The notes under the pieces: generated by a model | Databases searched by the model: none | What the model was told of the DNA's origin: nothing | Seen by the model: only the letters and a program-made list of their open reading frames with translations | Made by a program: the position numbers and the translations under genes | Source of the DNA: Chitinophaga costaii | GTDB lineage: Bacteria; Bacteroidota; Bacteroidia; Chitinophagales; Chitinophagaceae | Length of the DNA: 64,000 nucleotides | Assembly (NCBI RefSeq): GCF_900094705.1 | Contig: NZ_FMAR01000006.1 | Coordinates: forward strand, 124,001 to 188,000 | Direction of reading: 5' to 3' | Shown here: piece by piece, positions 46,429 to 55,800 of the stretch | Layout: each line of letters begins with the position of its first letter | Position numbering within the stretch: position 1 is the stretch's first letter

Positions 46429-47859
46429 TTAAAACGTGGTAGCTTTTAGTACATGATCGCGCACGGCAGATACGTGTATGCGTTCCTGCTCCATGCTGTC
46501 GCGATAACGGATGGTAACGGTATGATCTTCTTTGGTCTGGTGGTCTACCGTTACGCAAAAAGGTGTACCAATGGCGTCCTGGCGGCGGTAACGCTTGCCA
46601 ATAGCGTCTTTTTCTTCATAAAAACAGTGGAAGTATTGCTTACACTCGTCCATAATTTCTTGGGCGATTTCAGGTAAGCCGTCTTTTTTGGTGAGTGGAA
46701 ACACGGCCAGCTTCATGGGTGCCAGTTGCGGCGGCAGTTTCATCACCACGCGACTATCTGCTTTTTCCGGTGTGCTAAGGTCTTGCTCCTGGTAGGCGGC
46801 GCATACGGTGAGCAGGAACATACGATCCAGGCCTATAGAAGTTTCGATCACGTACGGCACATAGTTCTGGTTAATTTCCGTATCGAAATATTGCAATTTC
46901 TTTTTGCTGAAAAGCTGGTGTTGGGTGAGGTCAAAATCGGTGCGGGAGTGAATGCCTTCCACTTCCTTGAAACCAATCGGAAACTCAAATTCAATATCTA
47001 CCGCAGCATCGGCATAATGAGCCAGTTTTACGTGATCGTGGAAGCGGTATTTTGCCGGGTCTATACCCAGGCTCAGGTGCCATTTCAGGCGGGTTTCCTT
47101 CCAGTACTCGTACCATTCTTTTTGAGTACCGGGGCGCACGAAGAATTGCATTTCCATTTGTTCAAACTCGCGCATGCGGAAAATGAATTGACGGGCTACG
47201 ATTTCATTACGGAAGGCCTTTCCTGTTTGCGCAATCCCAAAAGGCACTTTCATACGCCCGGTTTTCTGCACATTTAGAAAGTTTACAAATATGCCTTGCG
47301 CCGTTTCGGGGCGGAGGTAAATTTCGCTGGCTTCGTCGGTAACGCTGCCTAGCTGGGTAGAGAACATGAGATTAAACTGGCGAATGTCTGTCCAGTTTAC
47401 CGTGCCACTGACGCCGCAGGCTATTTTACGTTCTTCGATCAGTGCTTTAAGGCCATCATAATCGTTTTCTTTGAGCAGGTCTTCCATTTGGGCCACGAGT
47501 GCAGTGCCTTCCGCGGCAGGCAGGGTGTCTGCATAGTTTTCGATGAGGTGATCTACACGGTAGCGTTTTTTGCTGTCTTTATTATCGATCATAGGATCGC
47601 TGAAGCTATCTACGTGACCGGAAGCCTTCCAAGTGGTGGGATGCATAAATATGGCGGCGTCTATGCCAACAATATTTTCATGCAGTTGCGTCATACTCTT
47701 CCACCAGTAGTCGCGGATATTTTTTTTCAACTGGGCGCCGTACTGACCATAGTCGTATACAGCACTAAGCCCATCATATATTTCACTGGAGGGAAATACA
47801 AAGCCATATTCTTTACAATGCGAAATGATCGCCTGGAATGTATTCTGATCTGTTGCCAT
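46429..47859 (-). CDS. glyS: Glycine--tRNA ligase (dimeric type)
   Basis: This class II synthetase charges tRNA-Gly. The 476-residue protein is the single-chain alpha2 form, unlike the alpha2beta2 GlyQS enzyme. It begins with the catalytic-domain start (ISHCKEYGFVFPSSEIYDGL), has motif 2 (IAQTGKAFRNEIVARQFIFRMREFEQME, about 205-232 in pieces), SIGLDRMFLLTV near 345 (motif 3) and a C-terminal anticodon-binding domain (APMKLAVFPLTKKDGL, GKRYRRQDAIGTPFCVTVD). The ATG at 47859 begins MATDQNTFQ and lies 7 nt after a -7 element; the longer frame to 47910 would overlap it. Confidence 0.96.
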   Translation of the reverse strand: MATDQNTFQAIISHCKEYGFVFPSSEIYDGLSAVYDYGQYGAQLKKNIRDYWWKSMTQLHENIVGIDAAIFMHPTTWKASGHVDSFSDPMIDNKDSKKRYRVDHLIENYADTLPAAEGTALVAQMEDLLKENDYDGLKALIEERKIACGVSGTVNWTDIRQFNLMFSTQLGSVTDEASEIYLRPETAQGIFVNFLNVQKTGRMKVPFGIAQTGKAFRNEIVARQFIFRMREFEQMEMQFFVRPGTQKEWYEYWKETRLKWHLSLGIDPAKYRFHDHVKLAHYADAAVDIEFEFPIGFKEVEGIHSRTDFDLTQHQLFSKKKLQYFDTEINQNYVPYVIETSIGLDRMFLLTVCAAYQEQDLSTPEKADSRVVMKLPPQLAPMKLAVFPLTKKDGLPEIAQEIMDECKQYFHCFYEEKDAIGKRYRRQDAIGTPFCVTVDHQTKEDHTVTIRYRDSMEQERIHVSAVRDHVLKATTF

Positions 47860-47866
47860 AAGGTGG

Positions 47867-47874
47867 CAAAGATA
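47867..47874 (-). promoter_or_regulatory. -7 promoter element immediately before glyS
   Basis: The minus strand reads TATCTTTG, an exact TAnnTTTG match ending 7 nt before the glyS ATG. It repeats the arrangement seen at gltX and mfd and predicts a leaderless or very short-leader message. Confidence 0.6.
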
Positions 47875-47956
47875 ATGGCAAAAAGGAAAAAAATCAATTG
47901 GACCGGCCACCTGGGCAGGAAAGGCAGGTAGCCAGTGCAGGGATTACCGGAGGCGG

Positions 47957-48931
47957 TTAGGGAAGGGCGGGCGGTTCGGCTGGACCTGCTTCCTGCTGCC
48001 GTCGCATTTTATCCAGCGGCTCTGTAGATTCTTCCGATACCTGTTTCACCCATACTGCATAATCGTTGGGGTATATGCGGGCGCCCTGGTGATGCACCCA
48101 GGCGCGGGTAAATTCCGCACCAAAATACAGGATGGCTGCTGAATAATATACCCACAATAAAATAATCACGATAGAACTGGCCGCTCCATAAGAGGAGCTG
48201 ATCTTACTCATGCCCAGGTAAAATCCAATGCCCAAACGGCCCAGCATAAACAGCACCGCCGTAGTAATGGCACCCACTGCCACGTGTCCCCACCGGATCC
48301 GGGCATCAGGCAATATCTTGAAAATACCGGCAAACAAGGAGGCAATAATCAGGAAGGTAACGGCCACGTTCACGATATATACCAGCACCACCGTAACTTC
48401 TGGAAATAATTGGGTAAGCCGGTTGCTCAGCAGCTCTATCAGCCCATTAAGCATGAGTGATACCAGCAGGATAAAACCCATACTAATGATCATGGAAAAA
48501 GAAAGGAGGCGGTTCAGCACTACCTTAAGCAATCCGGTTTTGGGTTTGGCTTTGAGCTGCCAGATCATATTTATGGAATCCTGAATTTCGCTAAACACGC
48601 TGGTGGCACCAATGATAAGGGTAATAACGCCCATCACTGCGGCCAGGGTGCCGTGGTTGTAAAGGGCCACATTTTTGATCATGTCCTGCATTTGCAAGGC
48701 CACCTCTGGCCCTACCAGGCCTTTGATGCGGCCATACACCAGGCCGTTTATTGCGTCTTGCCCGATGAAGATGCGCAGCAGGGTCATGATCACAATGGTC
48801 ATGGGGGCAATAGAAAAGATGGTATAATAGGCCAGCGATGCGCTCAGTTTCAGCACCTTGTCGGTCATAAAATTAGCACCTGCCAGCTTAAGCACTTGCC
48901 AATAGGCTTTTACAGAAAAAGGCTGTTTCAT
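47957..48931 (-). CDS. YihY/BrkB-family membrane protein
   Basis: A 324-residue inner-membrane protein with about six helices, of the YihY/virulence factor BrkB family (once mislabelled RNase BN). Family blocks are clear: KLSASLAYYTIFSIAPMTIV (about 28), GATSVFSEIQDSINMIW, ILPDARIRWGHVAVGAITTAVLF and AASSIVIILLWVYYSAAILYFGAEFTRAW. Function is not settled. The ATG at 48931 is preferred to the TTG at 48955. It lies 55 bp downstream of the mazG-like gene and 100 bp upstream of glyS, all on the minus strand, so it may be part of a dtd-mazG-brkB transcript. Confidence 0.9.
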   Translation of the reverse strand: MKQPFSVKAYWQVLKLAGANFMTDKVLKLSASLAYYTIFSIAPMTIVIMTLLRIFIGQDAINGLVYGRIKGLVGPEVALQMQDMIKNVALYNHGTLAAVMGVITLIIGATSVFSEIQDSINMIWQLKAKPKTGLLKVVLNRLLSFSMIISMGFILLVSLMLNGLIELLSNRLTQLFPEVTVVLVYIVNVAVTFLIIASLFAGIFKILPDARIRWGHVAVGAITTAVLFMLGRLGIGFYLGMSKISSSYGAASSIVIILLWVYYSAAILYFGAEFTRAWVHHQGARIYPNDYAVWVKQVSEESTEPLDKMRRQQEAGPAEPPALP

Positions 48932-48986
48932 ATGAGAAGAGGGAATCAAAAACAACGCCAGCGCCCTTTCTTATAAAGGAATGGGC

Positions 48987-49316
48987 CTAACTTTTTAGTT
49001 TATCATTGTCACGATGCCGGTTAATATCGCGGATATTCTTTTTATCGAAATTCTTTTCCAGGGCCACTGTCATGTCTATACCGGTTTGGTTGGCCAGGCA
49101 AAGTACCACCCACAGCACATCGGCCAGCTCGTCTGCCAGCTCTTTCTTTTTATCACTGTCCTTGCTGGATTGGTCACCATACTGGCGGGCAATGATGCGG
49201 GCCACCTCGCCTACTTCTTCCGTGAGAATGGCCATATTAGTCAACTCACTGAAATAGCGTACGCCGGTGGTATTGATCCAGTGATCAATTTTGTCTTGGG
49301 CCTCCTGGATAGTCAT
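48987..49316 (-). CDS. MazG-like nucleotide pyrophosphohydrolase
   Basis: A 109-residue all-alpha NTP pyrophosphatase. The metal-binding Glu-Glu-x-x-Glu motif is in TEEVGEVARII (about 32) and the second acidic block is ELADELADVLWVVLCLANQ (about 61). Such enzymes remove non-canonical or excess NTPs, giving NMP and pyrophosphate. It is a single-domain, short form and probably dimeric or tetrameric. It starts 5 bp downstream of dtd's stop on the same strand, so the two are almost certainly co-transcribed. Confidence 0.9.
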   Translation of the reverse strand: MTIQEAQDKIDHWINTTGVRYFSELTNMAILTEEVGEVARIIARQYGDQSSKDSDKKKELADELADVLWVVLCLANQTGIDMTVALEKNFDKKNIRDINRHRDNDKLKS

Positions 49317-49321
49317 GGGCT

Positions 49322-49774
49322 TTATTCTTTTGCTTTGGTATCGATGATAATGGTAACCGGGCCATCGTTGAGCAACTGTACCTGCATATCTGCTCCAAAA
49401 ATGCCGGTGGCCACGGGTTTGCCCAGATCGGTGGTCAGCGCCTGTTGCATTTGCTCATACAGCGGAATGGCAATGGCAGGCTTACTGGCACGGATATAGG
49501 AAGGACGGTTGCCCTTCTTGGTGGCGGCAAATAATGTGAACTGGCTTACCAATAAAATATCTCCTTCTCTGTCTTTTACCGACAAGTTCATCACCCCTGC
49601 TTCATCCTGGAAGATACGCAGGTTTACGATCTTGTTACTGAGCCAGGTAATATCTTCCAACGTATCGCTGTCTTCAATGCCCAGCAGCACCAGCAGGCCG
49701 GTGCTTATTTGCCCGGTGAGGGCACCATTTACCGCCACAGAAGCCTGGGTAACTCTTTGAATAACTGCCCGCAT
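49322..49774 (-). CDS. dtd: D-aminoacyl-tRNA deacylase
   Basis: Dtd removes D-amino acids, and also Gly mis-attached to tRNA-Ala, from tRNAs. The 150-residue protein has the whole family pattern: MRAVIQRVTQASVAVNG at the N-terminus, LLVSQFTLFA with the Ser-Gln-Phe-Thr active-site motif (about 78), RPSYIRASKP and the cross-subunit Gly-cisPro motif in LLNDGPVTIIIDT near the C-terminus. The ATG at 49774 starts at the canonical MRAVIQRV; the longer frame to 49834 is not used by the family. It is translated just upstream of the mazG-like gene. Confidence 0.95.
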   Translation of the reverse strand: MRAVIQRVTQASVAVNGALTGQISTGLLVLLGIEDSDTLEDITWLSNKIVNLRIFQDEAGVMNLSVKDREGDILLVSQFTLFAATKKGNRPSYIRASKPAIAIPLYEQMQQALTTDLGKPVATGIFGADMQVQLLNDGPVTIIIDTKAKE

Positions 49775-50028
49775 GGCGCAATGATAATAAAAAAAGGCAT
49801 GCCATCCTTTCCGCAGGGCATACCTTGTCGGCATTTATGTACCAGATGCAGGAACATTTGTATATCCATACTGCCCTACCCCGTGGGCAGCTATCACCAT
49901 AATTCAATCTCCTACCTTGCCCGGCAGCAAAGCGTTCCATAGATCGATAAAATGGTATAAAGGAATGCCCGCAGATAACACTTATATTGCCGAAAATATC
50001 AACAAATAATATTATAAACTAAAAATAT

Positions 50029-50433
50029 ATGATACCCCACATATCGCCCGACGAGATCACCTTCCGCACCGCGCGCAGCGGCGGCAAGGGCGGGCAGAAC
50101 GTGAACAAAGTTGAAACCATGGTAGAGGGTTACTTCGATATCCGTACTTCCCCCACGTTAACGGATCTACAAAAAGCCCTGCTCCTGGAAAAGCTGGAAA
50201 ACCGGCTGTCTGCCGATGGGCAATTGCAGGTAAAATCGCAAGAAGAACGCACCCAACTGGGCAACAAGCAAAACGTAGTCAGGAAAATAAATGGCCTGGT
50301 GCGCCAGGCCCTGACCCCGGTAAAGAAACGGGTGGCCACGCGCCCCAGTAAGGCTGTAAAGGAAAAACGCCTGCAATTTAAGAAGCGCCTGAGTGATAAA
50401 AAGCAGAACCGGCGCGGCTTTCCTGGGGAATAA
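50029..50433 (+). CDS. arfB: Alternative ribosome-rescue factor B-type peptidyl-tRNA hydrolase
   Basis: A 134-residue class I release-factor-like protein lacking the codon-recognition domain. It has the GGQ catalytic loop in RSGGKGGQNVNKVET (about 17-30), where Gln is the key residue for peptidyl-tRNA hydrolysis, and a basic C-terminal tail (KKRVATRPSKAVKEKRLQFK) that enters the empty mRNA channel of stalled ribosomes. Size and layout match ArfB/YaeJ rather than RF1/RF2. The flippase gene follows 26 bp downstream. It sits divergent from dtd, mazG and glyS, so several translation quality-control genes lie together. Confidence 0.93.
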   Translation: MIPHISPDEITFRTARSGGKGGQNVNKVETMVEGYFDIRTSPTLTDLQKALLLEKLENRLSADGQLQVKSQEERTQLGNKQNVVRKINGLVRQALTPVKKRVATRPSKAVKEKRLQFKKRLSDKKQNRRGFPGE

Positions 50434-50459
50434 GTAACTTTGATAAAAACTTAAGGGAA

Positions 50460-52001
50460 TTGAGCATTAAACAACTGGCAGGACAAACAGTTTTTTACGG
50501 GGTTAGCAATATCGTTAGCAAGTTTTTAAATCTACTGCTCACGCCATTTTATTTGCTCGTGTTAATGGACACGGTGTCTTTCGGGGCCATGTCTAGTGTG
50601 TATGCTTATATTACCTTCATCAACGTGCTGCTTACCTATGGCATGGAAACTACCTTTTTCCGTTTTGCCAAACAGGGCCAGGAAAAGGCTGTACTTAGCA
50701 TGTCAATGATTTCGCTGCTGGTATCTTCTACCTTCGCATTCATTGTATTCGTACTGTTGCGCACGCCGGCCATTAACTCTTCGCAGGGTGTTATGGCGGG
50801 CCTGAGCGGGCATCCTAATTTTTACATCTACATTGTTCTGGTACTGGTGTTCGACGCCATCACGGCTATTCCCTATGCGCAACTGCGCCTGGAGGGCCGG
50901 CCCATTCGCTATGCCATTATCCGCATCGCCAACATCCTTACCATTCTTTTCTTCAACGTATTTTTCCTGTGGCTGGGGCCCAAGCTGTATGCCAGCGGGC
51001 TGCATTTTATGCCCAATGCCCGCACAGGCAGCGACCAACTTGGCTTTATATACCTGGCCAATGTGATGGGCAGCGGCATGACGCTGCTCCTGTTTTTGCC
51101 CCAGATCATAAGCATAAACTGGAAGATCAACTGGACATTATGGAAGCAGTTGCTCACCTATTCCCTGCCGCTGGTAGTATTTGGGCTGGCGGGTATGGTC
51201 AATGAAACCCTGGACCGCGCCTGGTTTTTGCCCACTTACCTGCATATGTCTATGCATGATAAGCAGGAGGCTCTTTCTATTTACAGCGCTAACTACAAAA
51301 TGGCCATCTTCATTACCATGTTCATCCAGGCGTTTAAGATGGGGGCCGAACCCTTTTTCTTTAAGCAGGCCGAGGGCCAACACCCGCAAAAGGTATATGC
51401 CCGCATTATGAAACTCTTTGTAGTGCTGCTTTGTGTGATGTTTCTTTTTGTAAGCCTGTTCCTCAACATCTGGAAAATATTCCTGGTGAAGAACACGTTT
51501 TACCAGCAAGGCCTCTTCATCGTACCAGTGCTGCTGCTGGCCAATGTATTCTTAGGTATTTATTACAACCTTACCATCTGGTTTAAAATAACCGACCGTA
51601 CCCGTACCGGTGCGGCCATCACCATCCTTACGGCGCTACTGGCCTGGGGCTTCAATGCATGGTGGATTCCCCGTTTGGGTTATTTTGGCGCCGCACTCGC
51701 CACTATGGTATGCTATTTCATCCAAATGGTGGTGTGTTATGTACTGGGACAAAAATACTACCCGGTACCCTACCACCTGCCCCGCATCCTCGCTTACATC
51801 CTGAGTGCTGTAGCGGTATATTATGTTTTTAGTTTCCTGGCCAACCACCTGCTTTCGCCGGGTGCGCCCTATGCCCTTACACCTTCCACGCTGGCAGTAG
51901 GGCTTTTGTTCTTTTTCAGCTACTTGTGGTTTGTACTGAAAATGGAAAAAAGAGAATTTGTAAAACTGCCCTTCGTGGGAAAATATGTAAATAAGCTGTA
52001 G
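50460..52001 (+). CDS. Polysaccharide biosynthesis flippase
   Basis: A 513-residue polytopic membrane protein with about 14 predicted helices, of the oligosaccharide flippase (Wzx-like, MOP) family. It starts MSIKQLAGQTVFYGVSNIVSKFLNLLL and has the conserved middle region (KQLLTYSLPLVVFGLAGMVNETLDRAWFLP) and aromatic/basic loops typical of the family. It probably moves a lipid-linked sugar across the inner membrane. The start codon is TTG at 50460; there is no in-frame ATG nearby that keeps the first helix complete. It follows arfB by 26 bp and may be co-transcribed. Confidence 0.88.
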   Translation: MSIKQLAGQTVFYGVSNIVSKFLNLLLTPFYLLVLMDTVSFGAMSSVYAYITFINVLLTYGMETTFFRFAKQGQEKAVLSMSMISLLVSSTFAFIVFVLLRTPAINSSQGVMAGLSGHPNFYIYIVLVLVFDAITAIPYAQLRLEGRPIRYAIIRIANILTILFFNVFFLWLGPKLYASGLHFMPNARTGSDQLGFIYLANVMGSGMTLLLFLPQIISINWKINWTLWKQLLTYSLPLVVFGLAGMVNETLDRAWFLPTYLHMSMHDKQEALSIYSANYKMAIFITMFIQAFKMGAEPFFFKQAEGQHPQKVYARIMKLFVVLLCVMFLFVSLFLNIWKIFLVKNTFYQQGLFIVPVLLLANVFLGIYYNLTIWFKITDRTRTGAAITILTALLAWGFNAWWIPRLGYFGAALATMVCYFIQMVVCYVLGQKYYPVPYHLPRILAYILSAVAVYYVFSFLANHLLSPGAPYALTPSTLAVGLLFFFSYLWFVLKMEKREFVKLPFVGKYVNKL

Positions 52002-52145
52002 CAAAATAACGGGCCAGCCACCGCCATACCCTGAACACATATTAACAAAATTCATATTTGATCTGCTGCATATGGCACTTTGTTAATTATACGTTAGATG
52101 CCAGAAGGCAAATACATATCCACCACGTGTGGAACACCGCCACGG

Positions 52146-52787
52146 TTATTCCTGTAAAAAGGGATTATGTTTCTTTTCGAACCCGATAGTAGTAGGCTGG
52201 CCATGACCGGGATATACTTTCACTTCTTCCGGCAATGTGAAAAGCTGTTGCCGGATACTGTCCAATAATGTTTCATGATCGCCGTAAGGCAGATCTGTGC
52301 GGCCAATGCTCCTGTAAAACAGTACATCGCCACCGATCGCAAATTTTTCCTGCGCGCAGTAGAACACCACGCTGCCGGGTGAATGCCCGGGGGTTAATAG
52401 TACCGCTAGTTCCACATCGCCAAAGGGTATATGTTCACCGGCTTCCAGGTAGCGGGCCGGTGGTACAGAAGGCTCAAAGGGTGTATTATACATCACCCCC
52501 ATCTCCGAAGCCTTGTCGAATACCGGCTGGTCTGCCGCATGGAACACGGGTTTCAGCCCAAAGGTTTTTGCGATCAGGGAGTTGCCGAAGATATGGTCGA
52601 AATGGGTATGCGTATTTAAAAGTTGGATGACATGTAACTTTTCGTGCGCTATAAAGTCTAACAATGCTTTACGCTCTTCTTCGTAATAACAACCGGGATC
52701 TATGACAATACATTCCTTTTGATCATTGATCAGGAGGTAGGTATTTTCCGAAAAAGGATTGAAGGTGAATTGTTGGATTTGGATCAT
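52146..52787 (-). CDS. MBL-fold metallo-hydrolase
   Basis: A 213-residue metallo-beta-lactamase-fold hydrolase, resembling glyoxalase II-type enzymes and YcbL. It has the binuclear metal motif in NTHTHFDHIFG (His-x-His-x-Asp-His), the downstream ligand His in LLTPGHSPGS (about 133), Asp in FAIGGDVLFYRSIGRTD and the terminal His in VYPGHGQPTT. All ligands are present so it should be active. Substrate not known; thioester or acylated glutathione-type substrates are plausible. It is divergent from the large fusion gene, with the starts 57 bp apart. Confidence 0.9.
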   Translation of the reverse strand: MIQIQQFTFNPFSENTYLLINDQKECIVIDPGCYYEEERKALLDFIAHEKLHVIQLLNTHTHFDHIFGNSLIAKTFGLKPVFHAADQPVFDKASEMGVMYNTPFEPSVPPARYLEAGEHIPFGDVELAVLLTPGHSPGSVVFYCAQEKFAIGGDVLFYRSIGRTDLPYGDHETLLDSIRQQLFTLPEEVKVYPGHGQPTTIGFEKKHNPFLQE

Positions 52788-52844
52788 TGTTTCGCCGATT
52801 TTTGTCTAATTTTATCGATACACAATATTATCAATACTTTCAGT

Positions 52845-55800
52845 ATGAACGGATTTATTACCAGGTTTTTATTTGCAGGAATGCTGATACTTGGCACGTT
52901 TGTTTCTCAAGCCCAAACCAACACGGTGGAGTACGGACAAAACCGTGTGCAATTTAAACACTTCAAATGGCGCTATTACCAAAGCCGCCACTTCAATACT
53001 TATTTTAGCCAGAATGGATTAGAACTCGGCAAATATGTAGCCCAGATGGCCGAGCTGGAACTGCCTTCCATGGAGCAGTTCATGGAGTTCACCTTCCGCA
53101 ACCGTGTGAATATTGTGGTGTACAATACGTATGGTGAGATGCAACAGTCTAACATTGGCATTGGCGTGGAATGGCAGAATACGGGTGGAGTGGCCAAGCT
53201 GGTGGGCAACAAACTGATCGTGTATTATGATGGCGACCATGAACATTTGCGTAAACTAATTCGCGAAGGCATTGCCCGTGTAATGCTGGAAAACCTGCTC
53301 TTTGGTGAAGACCTGGGCGAATTTGCTGGCAATGCCGTGCTGCTGGACCTGCCCAAATGGTTTACCGATGGCTTTATCGCCTACGCCGCCGAACACTGGA
53401 ATCCCGACCTGGACGATCAGTTGAAGGTGGCCATACAATCTGGCAAATACAATAACTTCAACCAGTTTGCCTACGACAACCCGCTGCTGGCCGGCCACGC
53501 TTTCTGGTATTTTATAGAAAGTAAATACGGCAAGGACGCAGTGCCTTACCTGATGTATATTTCCCGCATCAGCCACGGGATGAAAAAAGGATTTGAACAG
53601 GTGCTCAACAAAGAGCCCAAAGCAGCCTTGCAAGACTTCTTTGCTTTCAATACGAAACGCTTCCAGGAAGATAACCGCCGCCGCCGCCAGGTAGTGAAAG
53701 GCCGCGCGGTAGTAGCGCTGGAAACCACCAAAGAAGACTTCTTCCATTTCCAGCCCAATCCTAAGAACAATACCTACGCTGTAGTGGAATTTAAAAAAGG
53801 CGTGTACCGGGTAGAGATCCGCCTGGGGGATGAAACCCGTAAAGTGCTTTTGAAAAGTGGCGTACGCCAACTTAAAAACCAACTAGATCCTAACTACCCA
53901 CTCATAGCCTGGAACCAGAAGGGCAACCGCCTGGCTATCATTTACGAAAAAGAAGGTAAGAACCGGTTGATGATCTATGACCTCATTACCCACATTACTA
54001 TTAACCAGGTGCTGCCACAGTACGACCGGGTGCTAGATATGAAATACCTGTGGGAATACGACAATTCACTACTGCTTTCCGCAGTAAAGAATGGGCATTC
54101 CGATATTTACACTTACAGCATCAGCAATTTTAAGTCCGAGCAGATCACCAACGATGTGTACGACGACCTCGATCCCTCATTCGTGGCCTTCCCCGGCAAG
54201 CAGGGTATTATTTATTCCAGCAACCGCCCGTCTGCTACGGCACGTGGCAGTGACACTACGTTGCCCCATGGCCGTTATAACGTGTTCCTGGTAGATAACT
54301 TCAACAAAACTTCCGAAAAACAAATTTCCCAACTTACCAACATGGCCTATGGCGATGCCCGCCTGCCGGTTCAGTACAATACTACCCACTTCACCTTCGT
54401 TTCGGATGCAAATGGTGTCCGTAACCGGTATGCCGGCTTCTTCAAGACAGAACGTGCCGGTGCAGACACGTTGTACTTTGTAGGGGCTGAAATATTGCAC
54501 AATCCCGAGAAGGAAGAGTTGGATTCTGCTCTGCATGATTACGGTGCAGACGGGCCAGACTCAGTGCAGGTAGTGACCCTTACTAAAGATTCTACCTACA
54601 CCTTCCCCATCACCAACTACCAATACGGCATTAAGGAATCCACCATTGGCGGCGATCAGGGCCAGGTGTCGGAAGTGATTGCGTTATATGATTACAAACG
54701 GCTGTACAAACTGAAAGTAGATACCAACGCACTGCGCCGCCGTAATGTTACGGCCAGGCCCACCCACTACCGGCAATCGCAAATGCACGAAGACAGCCTG
54801 CGTTTAGGTATTCCCGTTAGTGTACCCAACCGCGATACGGTGAAACATAATGACTTCTTCCAGAACGAATTTGGTAATGAACCAGCAGATACCTCGCGGA
54901 AAATGGAGGCGGCTGCACCATCGCCCACCAATGATCTCCGTCCTGAAGAGCCCGTGTTGAAAAAGTCGCAGCTCTTCCCTTATAAATTAAAATTTGCAAC
55001 AGATTACCTGCTGCTGCAACTGGATAACTCTATCATCATTAACCGATACCAAACTTACACCGGGCCACCGCAAAGCCCCATTCAGCTTACCGATCCCTTT
55101 AATGGCCTGATCCGCATAGGGGTGAGCGACCTGATGGAAGACATCAAGTTTAACGGAGGTTTCCGCCTGCCACTTGACCTGAACGGGAGTGAATATTTCT
55201 TCACCGGTCAATACCTAAAACGCCGCTTCGACTATAAATTCACCTATTACCGCAAGGTGGAAAAAAACAATATAGAAACGTCCAGTGGCATTTACCTGCC
55301 GGGCAAACTGAAGACCAATTTATTCCAGGGTGAAGTGCGCTATCCGTTCGACCAGGTGCGCAGCATACGCCTTACCGGCGCCATCCGCACCGATAAGGAG
55401 GTAGTATTGGCCTCCGATGAGGGTACCCTTAAAAGCCCAGATCTGCATAATACCTACGCTATTGGCCGCCTGGAATATGTGTACGATAATACTATTAACC
55501 CGGCCATTAACATCTGGCATGGCAACCGGTATAAAGTATACGGAGAATTAGACAGTCGCATAAGTGGTAATCTTTCAGAAGCCTTTGGCTCCATTCCTGG
55601 TAAGGGTGGCCTGATGTATAATATGGGTTTTGATGGCCGTCATTATGAAAGCATATTCCGCAACTTCATCTGGGCAACCCGCGTATCGGCCGATATGTCG
55701 TGGGGTAGCCAGAAAACACTGTACTACCTGGGTGGCACAGATAACTGGATGTTCCCGAAGATCAATACCAACACGCCAGTGAACACGAATGAAAGTTATG

